Of a DNA stretch of 64,000 nt, positions 8,423 through 17,387 are shown one piece after another; position 1 is the first letter of the stretch, and the number at the start of each line of letters is the position of its first letter. The notes beneath the pieces were generated by a model that saw only the letters and a list, made by a program, of their open reading frames with translations, ran no database searches and was not told the DNA's origin. Location of the stretch: positions 1 through 64,000 of the forward strand of contig JAHLLJ010000001.1 of NCBI GenBank assembly GCA_020444205.1, written 5' to 3'. The translations under genes and the position numbers were made by a program. This stretch comes from Deltaproteobacteria bacterium (GTDB taxonomy: Bacteria; Desulfobacterota; Desulfarculia; Desulfarculales; Desulfarculaceae).

Positions 8423-10351
8423 TTGAAGACCATGCCCGATCAGCAGGCGATACCGGTGGTGTTGGGTTCCGGGGCCAATGCCTACGGTCTGGTGCGGTCT
8501 CTGTATGATGCGGGCCTCAGATCCGTGGTGGCTGACGAACACCGGGGCCCGGCTTTTTTCTCGCGCCTGGTGGCCGGGCGTTGGTTGATGCCGCCTCTGG
8601 CCCAAGAAAGCCGGGTGGCCAAGGCCCTGGCCACGCGCCTGGCCAACTTGGGCGGCCAGGCCTTTGTGATACCCACCAACGAACCCTGGTTGCATATTCT
8701 CAACAATTCTCGTAGTGAGCTCGGCCCCAATCTTTGCCTGCCCATAGCCGCGCCCGAGGTGGTGGATTTGGCGCTGCGAAAAAGCGCCATGCATCGCTGG
8801 TGTTCGCGGCATGGGGTGGTTCAGCCGGATACCATGGTGTTTGAGCCGGGTCAGAATTGGGGGGACTTTCTGGCTCGGGCCGTACAATGGGTGCCGGTGA
8901 TCATCAAGCCGGATACCAAGGGGCTGGGCGACCAGGCCCTGGGATTTTCCACCGCGGAATTCCACGGTGCCCAGGCGCTACGCCAATGGGGAGGCGGTTG
9001 GCATCCCCAGGGCCCGCCTTGCACCATCCTGGCCCAACGATTTTTACATGGCCCCCAAGTGCAGCTGAGTGCTTGGCAGGGCTATCGCTCGCCCAATGGC
9101 TCCCTTTTCATGGTGGGCATGAGCAAGCTGCGCAGCCGGCCCCCACGCTTGGGCGGTTGCGGCGCGGCCTGGAGCTATGGTGCCGGGCGTGCCGGCCAAC
9201 AAGCGGCTGTGGATATGTTGCAAGCTCTGGGCTACTCGGGATTCTTCGACCTGGAGTTCCTGGTCCGCTCTTCCCAGGAGCCCCCGGTTTTCATCGAGCT
9301 CAACCCGCGTCCGGGCATGCCCAACTACGCGGCCACCAGCATGGGCCTTAACCTGCCTTGGCTGGCCCTGAGCCACTGCCGCGACCAAGGCCCGCCGATC
9401 ACCCGAATCGTCACCAACCGGCCCGGTCACTGGGTGGACCTGTGCGCCGACCCTTTGCTGGCTCTCACCGGAAACGTCGCGGGCGGGCGGCGCTGGACGC
9501 CTGGGCAATGGCTGCGATCCCTGCGCCCCGGTCCTCTGGTCTTTGCCCACTTCAATTGGCAGGATCCCCTGGTCTTTTTGACGGCTGGGGTCAGGCTGGC
9601 GGCTCTTGGCTTTCAATTTGCCGTTGAAAAATCTCGGGCGTCAAAAAGTACAAGCCAACACCGGGACCGGCCGGGTAAACCGACCGCCTGGGGCGGCCTC
9701 AAGTTGCGGATAAAAGGCTTTTTAGATCAGGCCGGCACCATTGGACCGGCCAAGATGTCTTTCGCTGTAGCCTTGAATAGTTTTTGGCGAAAATACTATT
9801 TTTTCCAACAGGACTTGCAAGGTCCTTTTGTTGAACCCGTTCCAATCCGCGGGCTGACTTGGCGCAGAGTACAGGCGCAAGACGCTCCTTTACTGGCTGA
9901 GATAAATCCAGCTGTCAGCGACTATAGCGTTGAGCAGCGTTTGGCCAAGGGGCAGATTGGTTGGCTTTTCTTTCTTGAGCATAAGCCGGTTCACTTCCGT
10001 TGGGAGGCCACGGGCACCGTGTTTGTGTACGCTTTGGGCATACCCATGGCTTTGGGGCCGGGCGACGTAAGCCACGTGGGGGGTTATACCAAGAGGGAAT
10101 ACCGCCGAATGGGTATATCCACCTTTAGCCGCGCCCTGCTGCTGGCCAAGGCCCGTGACCGAGGATATCGCCGGATGATTGTTGGCACGAGGTGGTGGAA
10201 TCGGCCTTCTTTGCGCGGCTGTAAGGAAAAAAGCGGCCTGCAACCCATTGGTGCGGCAATACTTTGGCAGCTTGGGCCGATCAGAAAGCTGCGGACCACG
10301 GGGGAGCTTGCCCTAAACCACCGGGGTGAGCTCTATTTAAAAGAGTCCTAG
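8423..10351 (+). CDS. ATP-grasp carboxylate-amine ligase fused to a GNAT domain
   Basis: A 642-residue two-domain protein. Residues 1 to about 400 form an ATP-grasp ligase: an N-terminal Rossmann-like start (VVLGSGANAYGLVRSLYDAG, as in D-aspartate ligase and similar proteins), a VIIKPDTKG ATP-binding strand and the metal-binding IELNPRPG motif (E292, N294). After a basic linker at about 405-440, the C-terminal 180 residues form a GNAT acyltransferase with the YRRMGIST acyl-CoA loop and NRPSLRGCKEKSG segment. The start may be TTG at 8423, with AAGGA 10 bases upstream, or ATG at 8432. It ends the run begun by the methyltransferase; 40 bases separate it from the Mur-like gene. One protein could ligate an amine to a carboxyl group and acylate it, but this coupling is inferred from the fusion only. 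Confidence 0.78.
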   Translation: MKTMPDQQAIPVVLGSGANAYGLVRSLYDAGLRSVVADEHRGPAFFSRLVAGRWLMPPLAQESRVAKALATRLANLGGQAFVIPTNEPWLHILNNSRSELGPNLCLPIAAPEVVDLALRKSAMHRWCSRHGVVQPDTMVFEPGQNWGDFLARAVQWVPVIIKPDTKGLGDQALGFSTAEFHGAQALRQWGGGWHPQGPPCTILAQRFLHGPQVQLSAWQGYRSPNGSLFMVGMSKLRSRPPRLGGCGAAWSYGAGRAGQQAAVDMLQALGYSGFFDLEFLVRSSQEPPVFIELNPRPGMPNYAATSMGLNLPWLALSHCRDQGPPITRIVTNRPGHWVDLCADPLLALTGNVAGGRRWTPGQWLRSLRPGPLVFAHFNWQDPLVFLTAGVRLAALGFQFAVEKSRASKSTSQHRDRPGKPTAWGGLKLRIKGFLDQAGTIGPAKMSFAVALNSFWRKYYFFQQDLQGPFVEPVPIRGLTWRRVQAQDAPLLAEINPAVSDYSVEQRLAKGQIGWLFFLEHKPVHFRWEATGTVFVYALGIPMALGPGDVSHVGGYTKREYRRMGISTFSRALLLAKARDRGYRRMIVGTRWWNRPSLRGCKEKSGLQPIGAAILWQLGPIRKLRTTGELALNHRGELYLKES

Positions 10352-10846
10352 GCTGCTTAGTATTCCACCCCAAACCGGCCGGCGGTGTTAAGGGGTGCTG
10401 GCCCAAAATGGTCCCGTGAGGTCGCCCGCTGCTTATGAACAGTACGATTCCGCTATAAATTCATGTAGATGTGTGTTTGGCGTGACGCTCATGGGCAACC
10501 ACACCCATCTAATTAGGATTTCACCCAACAAACTGGCTAGCTAATAATCCACCCCGGGGCACATATCCCGTCGTGAGAAAAGTTTTATAGAGTTTGTCCT
10601 TGAATTCTTATATAAGACTATAGTAATCTATTCGCCAGATGAACCATGAACAATCTCTGGCTGGCACAAATTGCCATGATTGGGGACACTTCATGCAACC
10701 AGGGTCAACCCGGCTCAGAGTAATGGTTGGCCGATAAGCCGGAGGCATCAACGCCGCCTCAGAGATGTTGCGGGCGCCGCGAAAAGATCGGTGAGGGACT
10801 GGGAGCAAGGGTGCCTAATGAATCAAGGACACAAGGAGCAACGGGT
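10352..10846. other. Intergenic region upstream of the URO-D-family gene
   Basis: About 495 bases without a convincing gene. The part at 10570-10630 is AT-rich, contains the palindrome CTTATATAAG (10607-10616) and could hold a promoter, although I find no good -35/-10 pair. An open frame in phase with the next gene reaches back to 10727 but has no ribosome-binding site. Confidence 0.45.
10662..10676. promoter_or_regulatory. Inverted repeat TGGCA-N5-TGCCA, possible operator
   Basis: A perfect 5-base inverted repeat with a 5-base centre lies about 170 bases before the URO-D-family start. It resembles a dimeric-repressor or LysR-type half-site pair. It is not a sigma54 promoter because the GG-GC spacing is two bases too short. 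Confidence 0.3.
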
Positions 10847-12160
10847 ATGACTGGTATGGAAAAACAGGACGCTTTCCTGGAAAAGTGGGCCAGCGGCGAG
10901 GGTATCCCTTTCGTGAGTGACGAAGCCAAGGCCGCTTACAAGTACCGCGCCACCCTGGTCAAAGACGCTCTAAGCCTGAAGAAATCTCCGGATAGGGTTC
11001 CGGTCTTGCCCATCGTCACCTTCGCGCCGGCCATGATGGGCGGTATCAGCGGCAAGCAGGCCATGTACGACGCCGACGCCGCGGGCAAGTGCTACCTTGA
11101 CTTCGCCCTCAAGTACGCCCCGGACGGCTCTGGCTCGCCCCACCTGCTCAGCTATGGACCCGCCCTGGACGCCCTGGACTACAATCTGTACAAGTGGCCC
11201 GGCCATGGGGTGGCTGATGATCTCTCCTACCAATTCGTGGAAAAGGAGTACATGAAGGCCGAGGAGTTCGACGACCTCATTGCCGACCCCACGGACTTTC
11301 TGCTGCGTAAATGGATGCCTCGCACTGCCGGCAACCTGAAGGGCTTGTCCCAGATGGCCTCGGTGTTCAACACCATCCACCTGGCTTTCACCGCCCCCTT
11401 CTTAGTCTCCCTGGGGGCCCCGGATATGCAAAAGGCCCTGTACGCCTTGGCCGAGGCGGGTAAGACCACCTTTGAGTGGTTCCAGAAGCTAATGCCCTAC
11501 ATGGGCCAGATCCTGGCCGAGGGCTTTCCCTTCTACTCCGGCGGCGCCACCTGCGCGCCCTTTGACGTGCTCAGCGACTCCTTGCGCGGCACTACCCAGC
11601 TGATGATGGACGTTTACCGCCGCCCCGAAAAGGTGCTGGAGGCCATGGAGCGCCTGGTGCCCATCATGGTTAACTGGGGCGCCAATGACGCCATTGCCAA
11701 CAACAACCCCCTGGTGTTCATCCCCTTGCACAAGGGCGCCGACGGCTTCATGTCCAACGAGCAGTTCGAGAAGTTCTACTGGCCAACCCTGGACGCGGTG
11801 AACCATGGTCTGGCCGAGCGCGGCTGCATTCCTTGTTTGTTCGTGGAGGGCGGCTACAACCAGCGCCTGGAGTTCTTGCTCAGCGCCTCGGACATCCGCA
11901 TCTTTTATCTGTTCGACCGTACGGACATGAAAAAGGCGCGGGAAATCCTGGGCGGCAAGGTTTGCATCGGCGGTGGTTACTCCATCTCCCAGATCCTCAC
12001 CGGCGACGTGCAGTCGGCCACCGACGAGGCCAAGCGCCTGTTGGACGACGCCATGGGCGATGGCGGCTTTATCATGAGCGTGGGCTGCGCCATGGACGAG
12101 GGCAAGGAAGACACCTTCCGTGCCATGATCGAAACCACCAAGGAGTACGGCAAGTACTAG
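10847..12160 (+). CDS. Uroporphyrinogen decarboxylase/methyltransferase (URO-D) family protein
   Basis: A 437-residue protein of the URO-D superfamily, which includes HemE and the corrinoid methyltransferases MtaA and CmuA. Anaerobes often carry many copies for C1 or corrinoid metabolism. Family features include the N-terminal PVLPIVTFAPAMM strand, the IPLHKGADGFMSNEQFEKFY segment and the late GKVCIGGGYSISQILTGD strand, which matches the family's terminal barrel strand. The HxC zinc motif of MtaA-type enzymes is replaced by a FVEGGYNQRLEFL stretch, so zinc-dependent thiol methylation is uncertain. I chose the ATG at 10847 because AAGGAG stands 8 bases upstream. It is followed by a strong terminator, so it is a single-gene unit. 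HemE activity is unlikely. Confidence 0.82.
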   Translation: MTGMEKQDAFLEKWASGEGIPFVSDEAKAAYKYRATLVKDALSLKKSPDRVPVLPIVTFAPAMMGGISGKQAMYDADAAGKCYLDFALKYAPDGSGSPHLLSYGPALDALDYNLYKWPGHGVADDLSYQFVEKEYMKAEEFDDLIADPTDFLLRKWMPRTAGNLKGLSQMASVFNTIHLAFTAPFLVSLGAPDMQKALYALAEAGKTTFEWFQKLMPYMGQILAEGFPFYSGGATCAPFDVLSDSLRGTTQLMMDVYRRPEKVLEAMERLVPIMVNWGANDAIANNNPLVFIPLHKGADGFMSNEQFEKFYWPTLDAVNHGLAERGCIPCLFVEGGYNQRLEFLLSASDIRIFYLFDRTDMKKAREILGGKVCIGGGYSISQILTGDVQSATDEAKRLLDDAMGDGGFIMSVGCAMDEGKEDTFRAMIETTKEYGKY

Positions 12161-12232
12161 GCCGCGCCTATCCTCCCTGCTCGGTTTGCCATCCGGGCCC
12201 GCCATAAGGCCTCAACCTAGGCTCGTACTATC

Positions 12233-12269
12233 GGCGGCCGTCCCTCTCATGGGGGCGGCCGCTTTTTTT
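12233..12269 (+). terminator. Rho-independent terminator after the URO-D-family gene
   Basis: An 11-base-pair GC-rich stem (12234-12244 with 12252-12262), a 7-base loop and seven T (12263-12269). It is a textbook intrinsic terminator about 70 bases after the stop. Confidence 0.9.
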
Positions 12270-12314
12270 GGCTCGCATGGCGGCACTTTTCCCTGAGTTG
12301 GGCCCGTGCAACCA

Positions 12315-12342
12315 TGAACAATCGCGTCCGGCAAGGTATGAT
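12315..12342 (+). promoter_or_regulatory. Candidate promoter of the ABC-F gene
   Basis: TGAACA (12315-12320), a 16-base spacer and TATGAT (12337-12342). Transcription from here would begin near 12349 and exclude the upstream in-frame start at 12268, supporting the TTG start at 12397. Confidence 0.45.
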
Positions 12343-12396
12343 TCCTCCATTCTGGGCAACAAAGAGTGTAAACAGCGAATCCAGTGGAGCGCGAAC

Positions 12397-14253
12397 TTGG
12401 CCCTGATCAACCTTTTCGATGTCAGCCTGGCTTTTGGCGGCCCCAAGCTGCTGGAGGATGTCAGCTTCCGGGTGCACCCCGGAGAGCGGGTGTGCCTTTT
12501 GGGGCGCAACGGCGCGGGGAAATCCAGCCTGCTCAAAATATTGGCCAAGGATATTTTGCCCGACTCGGGTGAGGTCAGCCGAGAGGTGGGCCTGGAAACC
12601 GGCTATCTTCCCCAAAACGTGCCCAGCAACATGACCGGCGAGGTTTATGACCTTGTTGCCGAGGCGCTGGGCACCATGGGCCGCACCTTGATTGAACTGC
12701 GCCGGGGACAAGGTGGCCTGCAAAGCGCCGAGCAGGGCAACGAGCCTGAGATATGGCAGGCCGACCGCCGGGTGCGCACTGTGCTGACCCGCCTGGGCCT
12801 GGAGCCGGGCTTACGGGTGGAAACCCTTTCCGGGGGGCTCAAGCGCCGGGTGCTGTTGGCCAGGGCCCTTGCCGGCAGCCCTGGGCTGTTGCTCTTGGAC
12901 GAGCCCACCAACCACCTGGACATTGACTCCATAGTTTGGCTGGAGGAGTTCCTCACAGGGTTCCAGGGGGCCATGGTCTTTATCTCCCACGACCGGGCCT
13001 TTGCCCGCAACCTGGCCACCCGGGTGGTGGAGCTGGACCGGGGCGCCCTCTACGACTGGAACTGCCCTTACGACGAATTTTTGCGCCGCCGCGAAGACGC
13101 TCTGGCCATGGAACGGGAGCAGCGGGAAAAATTCGACAAGAAAATGAGCCAGGAGGAGGCCTGGCTCACCCGGGGACTCAAGGCCAGGCGGACCAGGAAC
13201 GAGGGAAGGGTGCGCCGCCTTATGCAGATGCGCCAAGAGCGGGCCAGGCGCAGGGATCTGCAGGGCTCCGCCAGGATGCAGACCCAAGAGGCGCGCCTGT
13301 CCGGCAAGGTGGTGGTCGAGCTGGATGAAGTGGGTTTTGCCTATGATTCTAAAGCGCCGCTGATCGAGCATTTCAGCACCTTGATCCTGCGTGGGGACAA
13401 GATCGGCATCATGGGTCCCAATGGCTCGGGCAAGACCACTTTGCTCAAGCTGCTGCTGGGCGGCCTCGAGCCTCAGTCCGGGGATATCCGCCTGGGGGCC
13501 AATCTTGATATCGCTTACTTCGACCAGATGCGCGAGGAGCTGGACCAGGACAAGACTGTGCAGGAGAACCTGTCCGAGGGTCAGGAAACCCTGATAATCG
13601 GCGGCCGCCAGCGTCACGTCATCAGCTATCTCAAGGACTTTCTCTTTACTCCCGACCGTGCCCAGAGCCCGGTGCGCGTGCTCTCCGGCGGAGAGCGCAA
13701 CCGCCTGCTTTTGGCCAAGCTGTTCGCCAAACCGGCCAACTTGCTGGTGCTGGACGAACCCACCAACGACCTGGACCGCGACACCTTGCAACTCATGGAA
13801 GACCTTTTGGTGGATTTCCAGGGCACGGTGCTCCTGGTAAGCCACGACCGGGAGTTCCTCAACAACGTGGTGGCCGGCACCTTGGTGTTGGAGGGCGGAG
13901 GCCGGGTGGGCGAGTATGCGGGTGGCTATGACGACTGGCTGCTGCAACGCGCCAAGTCCGCGCCCCCGGACAAGCCCAGACCCGCCAAACCAGCCAAGCT
14001 CCCAAAGCGTTCATCACGGGGGCGCCCCCGCAAGCTGAGCTACAACCAGCAGCGGGAGCTGGCCGAGCTGCCCCAAAAAATAGAATCCCTGGAGCGTGAA
14101 CAGAGTGAGCTGCACCAGCGGGTGTCGGATCCGGAGCTTTACGCCAAGGGCGGCAAAGAGGCGGCGGCCATCAGCACCAGGTTGGAGGAGCTGGAGCGGG
14201 AGATGGAAGAGGCTTTCTCTCGCTGGGAGGAACTGGAGGCCATCCCAGATTAA
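12397..14253 (+). CDS. uup: ABC-F family ATPase, Uup-like
   Basis: A soluble protein with two ABC ATPase domains and no membrane segments, the ABC-F layout; these proteins act on ribosomes or, for Uup, influence DNA and ribosome stability. The first domain has Walker A GRNGAGKSS, signature LSGGLKRRVLLA and Walker B LLLLDEPTNHLD. The second has GPNGSGKTT, LSGGERNRLLLA and LLVLDEPTNDLD. A basic linker of about 80 residues joins them (the P-site tRNA interaction motif region). The C-terminal 80 residues form the charged coiled coil typical of Uup. The frame opens at 12268, but I prefer the TTG at 12397 with GGAG about 8 bases upstream, giving 618 residues that begin just before the first ABC strand. 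It is transcribed alone between a terminator and the glycan locus. Confidence 0.9.
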   Translation: MALINLFDVSLAFGGPKLLEDVSFRVHPGERVCLLGRNGAGKSSLLKILAKDILPDSGEVSREVGLETGYLPQNVPSNMTGEVYDLVAEALGTMGRTLIELRRGQGGLQSAEQGNEPEIWQADRRVRTVLTRLGLEPGLRVETLSGGLKRRVLLARALAGSPGLLLLDEPTNHLDIDSIVWLEEFLTGFQGAMVFISHDRAFARNLATRVVELDRGALYDWNCPYDEFLRRREDALAMEREQREKFDKKMSQEEAWLTRGLKARRTRNEGRVRRLMQMRQERARRRDLQGSARMQTQEARLSGKVVVELDEVGFAYDSKAPLIEHFSTLILRGDKIGIMGPNGSGKTTLLKLLLGGLEPQSGDIRLGANLDIAYFDQMREELDQDKTVQENLSEGQETLIIGGRQRHVISYLKDFLFTPDRAQSPVRVLSGGERNRLLLAKLFAKPANLLVLDEPTNDLDRDTLQLMEDLLVDFQGTVLLVSHDREFLNNVVAGTLVLEGGGRVGEYAGGYDDWLLQRAKSAPPDKPRPAKPAKLPKRSSRGRPRKLSYNQQRELAELPQKIESLEREQSELHQRVSDPELYAKGGKEAAAISTRLEELEREMEEAFSRWEELEAIPD

Positions 14254-14287
14254 CAGCTGCGTGTGAACTTCCCATCCAAAGTGCGGA

Positions 14288-14296
14288 TGCTATAAT
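14288..14296 (+). promoter_or_regulatory. Extended -10 promoter of the glycan locus
   Basis: TGCTATAAT (14288-14296) is a perfect extended -10 element. No good -35 is present, which is acceptable for this class. The leader to the start at 14365 would be about 60 bases and the promoter would drive three co-directional glycosyltransferase genes. Confidence 0.55.
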
Positions 14297-14364
14297 GCCC
14301 CCTCTTGACCGGAGCAGGCCAAGGTGACTCGGCTGATTTTATCGACGGATGATGGAGCCCTTTC

Positions 14365-17300
14365 GTGTCTGAGTTAAGCGCACCGCTGGTGTCGGTGGTG
14401 GTCACCAGTTACAACTACGGGCGATTCGTGCGCCAGGCTCTTGAGTCGGTGGCCGCCCAGGACTATCCGAATTGGGAGTGCCTGGTGGTGGACGACTGCT
14501 CCCAGGATGACTCGCCGCAGGTGATCTCCGAGTTCATCGCCCAGGAGGCTTCGGGCCGTTTCCGCTTGGTGCGCCATGTCACCAATCAGGGCCAGATGCA
14601 GGGCTTCAAAACCGGCCTGGAGCAGAGCAAGGGCCATTTCGTGGCCTACCTGGACGCCGACGATTGGTGGCTGTCCGACATGATCTCCACCCATGTACGG
14701 GCCCATCTACAGGGCGACACCCATGTAAACATATCCTGTTCCGATCTGCTCCAGGTGGATACCCGGGGACAGGTTCTATCCACTACCGGCTACATACGCC
14801 GCCTGCTGGGGTTTCTCGCGCCGGAAGCTGAGCACCCCGAGCCGCGGGTCCTTTGGGGCCATGACGGCCGCCTCAGTGTGCAGCAAGAGCTTGGTGCTCC
14901 GGTTCTGGTGATCCCGCAAGAGCGCGGCGGGATAGAGTATCTGTGGACCGCCACCTCGGGGATGTTCTTCCGGCGTAACGCTCTGGAATTGGTCATGCCC
15001 GATGATGCGGGGACTCTGGCGGTCTGCGCGGACAGCTACTTGGCCTATTTTTCCCATGCCATGGGAGGCTCGCTGATCATCCCCACGGCACATGGCTGCT
15101 ATCGCCGCCATGGGTCCAACAGCTACGCTCAGAGCCTCAATTCCATGTTCATCCTAAGTGGCGATTTTTCCAGCCGCTTACACAACAGCTTCGTGTTCCC
15201 CCAGATTTTGCATCACCTGGACAGGAACGCCGACCATCTGCGCCATCGTCTGGGACCGGACCAGTACCGTACGCTACGCCAGAGTTTTATGCTGGAGGAG
15301 CCCCCTCATTGGGAGCCAGAGACCGAGGCGCGGGAAGCGGTTTCACGGCCCGTGGCCGGCCTGGGCCCGCGCGGCAAGCTGCGCGCCGCCACCCGGAGGG
15401 CCCTGCGGCGCGCGCCCCGCGGGAGTGGCGCCAAGCAACGGCGGCTCCTGGTGTCGCGGGTGTGGCGGCGTTTCAGGGCCATCAGCCGGGCACAGGATCC
15501 CCTGTTGGCCGACGAGGCCACGGCCGCCTGGCGGGCCCTGTTGATCGACGACCCCCAATCACAAGCGCTTCCTGTTTTTGACTCGGAATATTACCTGGAG
15601 CGCAACCCGGACGTGGCCAAGTCTGGTCATGATCCACTGGTGCACTACCTTTTATGGGGGGCTTGGGAGGGGCGCGATCCCCACCCGCTTTTTCACTCGC
15701 GGTTTTACTTGAACCGTTACCCTGACGTGGCCCGCTCCGGCAGCAACCCGCTGACCCATTGGCTGCTCTACGGCCAAAGGGAGGGGCGGGCGCCGCATCC
15801 CCTTTTTGATGCTGCTTACTACTCCCGCTCCCTTGGGCAAGCCTTTGTCAACGGCCTGGGGGCCATGGCCCATTTGCTGCTGGCGAAGGGCCCGGTGTGG
15901 TCGGACCCTCACGTGCTGTTCAACTGCCGCCACTACTTGGACAGCTGCCCCGAAGCGGCTCATTACGGCAGGCATCCTTTGTTGCATTACCTGGAAAAAG
16001 GCTGGATAGCTTCCGCCTCGCCGCATCCCCTTTTCGACAGCAAGTTCTACGAGGACAACAATCCCAATGAGGTACGCCAGGACCCCGTGCCGCTAGTGGA
16101 CTTCATGCTGCGCGGCGGCAGGGAGCGCTTGCGCCCCAGCCACCTGTTCGACACCGCCTGGTACATGGGCTTGCACCCAGCCCATCGCGACACTCCCTTG
16201 AACCCCCTGGAGCACTACCTTACCCATGCCGATACCCTGGGCATACGGCCTTCCCGCTTTTTCATACCCAACACCTACTCCGACGTAAGCGGCGAACCCC
16301 AGGGCGGCCAATGGGATCGCTTGTCACACTGCAAGCTTAACTGGTTGGCTCGGGATGCGGGCTCCGAGGGGGAACAGGTACGTGAGCGCGGACGGCGAGG
16401 CAAGGTGGCCTTGGCGGTCAACCAGCACGGCTATCAGGTATTCCGGGAGTTGCAGGAGCATCTGGCCCAAGGTCTGCGCCAAGCGGGCGCCGAGGTGATG
16501 ACTCTGGGGGTTGACCAGGAACCGCCCCAAGCCCAGTGGCGCACCGTGATTATCGGGCCCCACGAGTTTTTCAGCCACCCCGATGGGGAGGCCTGGTTGC
16601 AATGGGAGGGTCTGGGCAACGCAGTGATGCTCAACACCGAACCCTTGCACACCTATTATTTCGAACGCGTCCTGCCCCTTCTGCTGAACGCTTCGGCGGT
16701 GCTGGACTTGGACTGGCACAACACCCTGCGTTTGCGCGAACTGGGGGTCAAGGCCCATTTCCTGCCGCCGGGCTGGGTGGAGGACGGACCGGCTCAGGCC
16801 GAGGCCACCTGGGGTGAAGGACTTGAGCGTATCTGGTTGCCCCAGGAGGTGAGAGCCTTTAACGGCTGGCGCGATGCTCCCTGGCAAGAGCGGCCCATCG
16901 ACGTGTTGTTCCTGGGGCAAAACAGCGAGCGCCGCAGCCGTTTTTTCGCGGCCAACGCCTCGCTGTTCGCCGGCCTTCAGAGCTTTTTGCATTTGGTGGA
17001 GCCGGGCCTGCTCAACACCGCTCCCAAGCCCCAAGCCCTGGGCACCGAGGCTTCATTGTATCTGGCGCGCCGTTCCAAAGTGGTGTTGCATCTGCACCGC
17101 ACTCCCAGCCGTTACCTGCCCGGCCACCGCCTGCTTTTGCACGGTATGGCCCAGGGAGCCTTGGTGATCACCGAGACCTGCGACACCTTGCCTCCCTTGG
17201 CCGCGGGCCGTGACTACCTGCAGGCCCCAATCGATCAACTGCCCGGGTTGCTGGAGGAGGTGCTGGCCAAGTCACAAGGGCTGAAGCGCGGAGCGGCCGT

Positions 17301-17385
17301 AGCCTCCAAGGGCACCGAGACCCTGCGCAATCGTTTGGATTTGGCGCCACGGCTTAGGACTCTCATCAACACAGGGGTGCTCTAG
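14365..17385 (+). CDS. Three-part glycosyltransferase: GT2, six 38-aa repeats, CgeB-like domain
   Basis: A 1006-residue protein. Residues 1 to about 250 are a GT-A family 2 glycosyltransferase (SVVVTSYNYGRFVRQALESV at the nucleotide-sugar site; YLDADDWW with the DxD at 97-99). Residues 405-632 are six consecutive repeats of exactly 38 residues, each starting with Phe, then an aromatic-Tyr pair, a central NPDV-like turn and an HYLL-like helix, ending in PHPL or similar. Residues about 670-1006 resemble CgeB/spore-protein-type glycosyltransferases (DVLFLGQNSERRSRFF strand). The GTG start has GGAG about 8 bases upstream. The next gene begins 2 bases after the stop. It probably adds one or two sugar types to a surface glycan, with the repeats acting as a spacer or protein-binding module. 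Confidence 0.85.
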   Translation: MSELSAPLVSVVVTSYNYGRFVRQALESVAAQDYPNWECLVVDDCSQDDSPQVISEFIAQEASGRFRLVRHVTNQGQMQGFKTGLEQSKGHFVAYLDADDWWLSDMISTHVRAHLQGDTHVNISCSDLLQVDTRGQVLSTTGYIRRLLGFLAPEAEHPEPRVLWGHDGRLSVQQELGAPVLVIPQERGGIEYLWTATSGMFFRRNALELVMPDDAGTLAVCADSYLAYFSHAMGGSLIIPTAHGCYRRHGSNSYAQSLNSMFILSGDFSSRLHNSFVFPQILHHLDRNADHLRHRLGPDQYRTLRQSFMLEEPPHWEPETEAREAVSRPVAGLGPRGKLRAATRRALRRAPRGSGAKQRRLLVSRVWRRFRAISRAQDPLLADEATAAWRALLIDDPQSQALPVFDSEYYLERNPDVAKSGHDPLVHYLLWGAWEGRDPHPLFHSRFYLNRYPDVARSGSNPLTHWLLYGQREGRAPHPLFDAAYYSRSLGQAFVNGLGAMAHLLLAKGPVWSDPHVLFNCRHYLDSCPEAAHYGRHPLLHYLEKGWIASASPHPLFDSKFYEDNNPNEVRQDPVPLVDFMLRGGRERLRPSHLFDTAWYMGLHPAHRDTPLNPLEHYLTHADTLGIRPSRFFIPNTYSDVSGEPQGGQWDRLSHCKLNWLARDAGSEGEQVRERGRRGKVALAVNQHGYQVFRELQEHLAQGLRQAGAEVMTLGVDQEPPQAQWRTVIIGPHEFFSHPDGEAWLQWEGLGNAVMLNTEPLHTYYFERVLPLLLNASAVLDLDWHNTLRLRELGVKAHFLPPGWVEDGPAQAEATWGEGLERIWLPQEVRAFNGWRDAPWQERPIDVLFLGQNSERRSRFFAANASLFAGLQSFLHLVEPGLLNTAPKPQALGTEASLYLARRSKVVLHLHRTPSRYLPGHRLLLHGMAQGALVITETCDTLPPLAAGRDYLQAPIDQLPGLLEEVLAKSQGLKRGAAVASKGTETLRNRLDLAPRLRTLINTGVL
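15577..16260 (+). repeat. Six in-frame 114-bp repeats encoding 38-residue units
   Basis: The units start at 15577, 15691, 15805, 15919, 16033 and 16147, with no insertion or deletion between them. Units 1 and 2 are most alike; units 3-6 have diverged but keep the initial Phe, aromatic residues at positions 5-6 and a terminal Pro-x-x-Leu/Phe. Similar Tyr- and NPDV-containing repeats occur in other large bacterial glycosyltransferases. Confidence 0.88.
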
Positions 17386-17387
17386 CC

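Noticed and set aside
10662..10676. Possible sigma54 promoter TGGCAC-TTGC
   Set aside because: Only three bases separate the two boxes instead of five, so it cannot serve as a -24/-12 promoter; kept only as an inverted repeat.
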